Part shown: positions 5,412 through 5,580 of the stretch, in pieces | Layout of the letters: every line of letters starts with the position of its first letter | Numbering within the stretch: the first letter of the stretch is position 1 | Origin: an uncultured Ruminococcus sp. | GTDB taxonomy: Bacteria > Bacillota > Clostridia > Oscillospirales > Ruminococcaceae | Direction of reading: 5' to 3' | Assembly (NCBI GenBank): GCA_910577575.1 | Contig: CAJTOG010000093.1 | Span: 1-5,580, forward strand | DNA: 5,580 nucleotides | Translations under genes and position numbers: made by a program | The notes under the pieces: generated by a model | What the model saw: the letters and a program-made list of their open reading frames with translations, nothing else | Database searches by the model: none | Told to the model about the DNA's origin: nothing

Positions 5412-5580
5412 TCAGTCCTCCATAAGTAAATTTTTAAGCTCGGAATAGCTTTTTTGTGCCTGTTTCATGCGGTAGGATGTACCTTTCATTGCCAGTGAAA
5501 ACGTTGCAGGCAAAATTCTGTCAAAAGTACGTTTTTTCTTGATGTCAGAACAGTTGCCCATGTCATTGATGTCAATATTG
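5412..5580 (-). CDS. unrecognised protein, C-terminal 55 residues only
   Basis: An open frame runs from the right edge of the window to TGA 5414-5412. The visible end of the protein contains NIDINDMGNCSDIKKKRTFD, then RILPATFSLAMKGTSYRM, and finishes KQAQKSYSELKNLLMED. It is basic in the middle, with a helical charged tail; there is no membrane segment. I do not recognise the family. That it is a real gene is supported by the downstream antirepressor starting 2 bases after its stop, with the antirepressor's Shine-Dalgarno inside its last codons, the same tight packing as the rest of the operon. Internal ATG codons exist, so the true start could also lie inside the window. Confidence 0.62.
   Translation of the reverse strand, partial: NIDINDMGNCSDIKKKRTFDRILPATFSLAMKGTSYRMKQAQKSYSELKNLLMED

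Noticed and set aside
5438..5456. AAGCT/AGCTT hairpin followed by T-run, terminator-like on the plus strand
   Set aside because: The stem is only 5 bp, it lies inside a minus-strand coding end, and no plus-strand gene precedes it.
1..5580. CRISPR array, tRNA, rRNA, insertion sequence or attachment site
   Set aside because: No regularly spaced repeats, no tRNA-like cloverleaf, no rRNA segment and no transposase or terminal repeats were seen on either strand.

Overview
The window looks like the conjugation (type IV secretion) section of an integrative conjugative element from a low- to medium-GC gut-type Clostridia, such as a Ruminococcaceae or Lachnospiraceae relative. Every supported gene is on the minus strand, so transcription runs from position 5580 towards position 1. 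The best evidence is an ordered set of proteins typical of Tn1549/C. difficile CTn-type elements: PcfB (DUF3801), a CD1115-type VirD4 coupling protein, a Maff2 small membrane protein, and the N-terminus of a CD1112-type VirB6/TrbL channel protein. These calls rest on remembered family sequences and visible motifs; no search was run.

Right half (5580 to about 3390): a tightly packed accessory operon. In transcription order it holds the C-terminus of an unrecognised gene cut by the window edge, a phage-type antirepressor (Bro-N plus KilAC), three small uncharacterised proteins, and a small sigma-region-4-like/DUF1492-like helix-turn-helix protein that starts at a TTG codon. The genes overlap by 10-17 bp or are 2-10 bp apart, which suggests translational coupling. 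The operon closes with a strong intrinsic terminator at 3389-3427.

Left half (about 3340 to 1): the transfer operon. It restarts after the terminator with a small protein of the same general design as one in the accessory operon, then PcfB, VirD4, Maff2 and VirB6/TrbL. The first three genes overlap by 1-4 bp. VirD4-Maff2 and Maff2-VirB6 are separated by 92 and 72 bp gaps with possible RNA structure, notably a G-rich stem-loop after the Maff2 gene.

Inferred cooperation: PcfB and VirD4 bring the relaxosome to the secretion channel, and VirB6/TrbL and Maff2 form inner-membrane parts of it. The antirepressor and sigma-like protein probably regulate the element. The items most worth follow-up are the pilin-like leader on the Maff2 protein, the G-rich stem-loop, and the family of small uncharacterised ORFs. 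There is no gene-free stretch longer than 300 bases.
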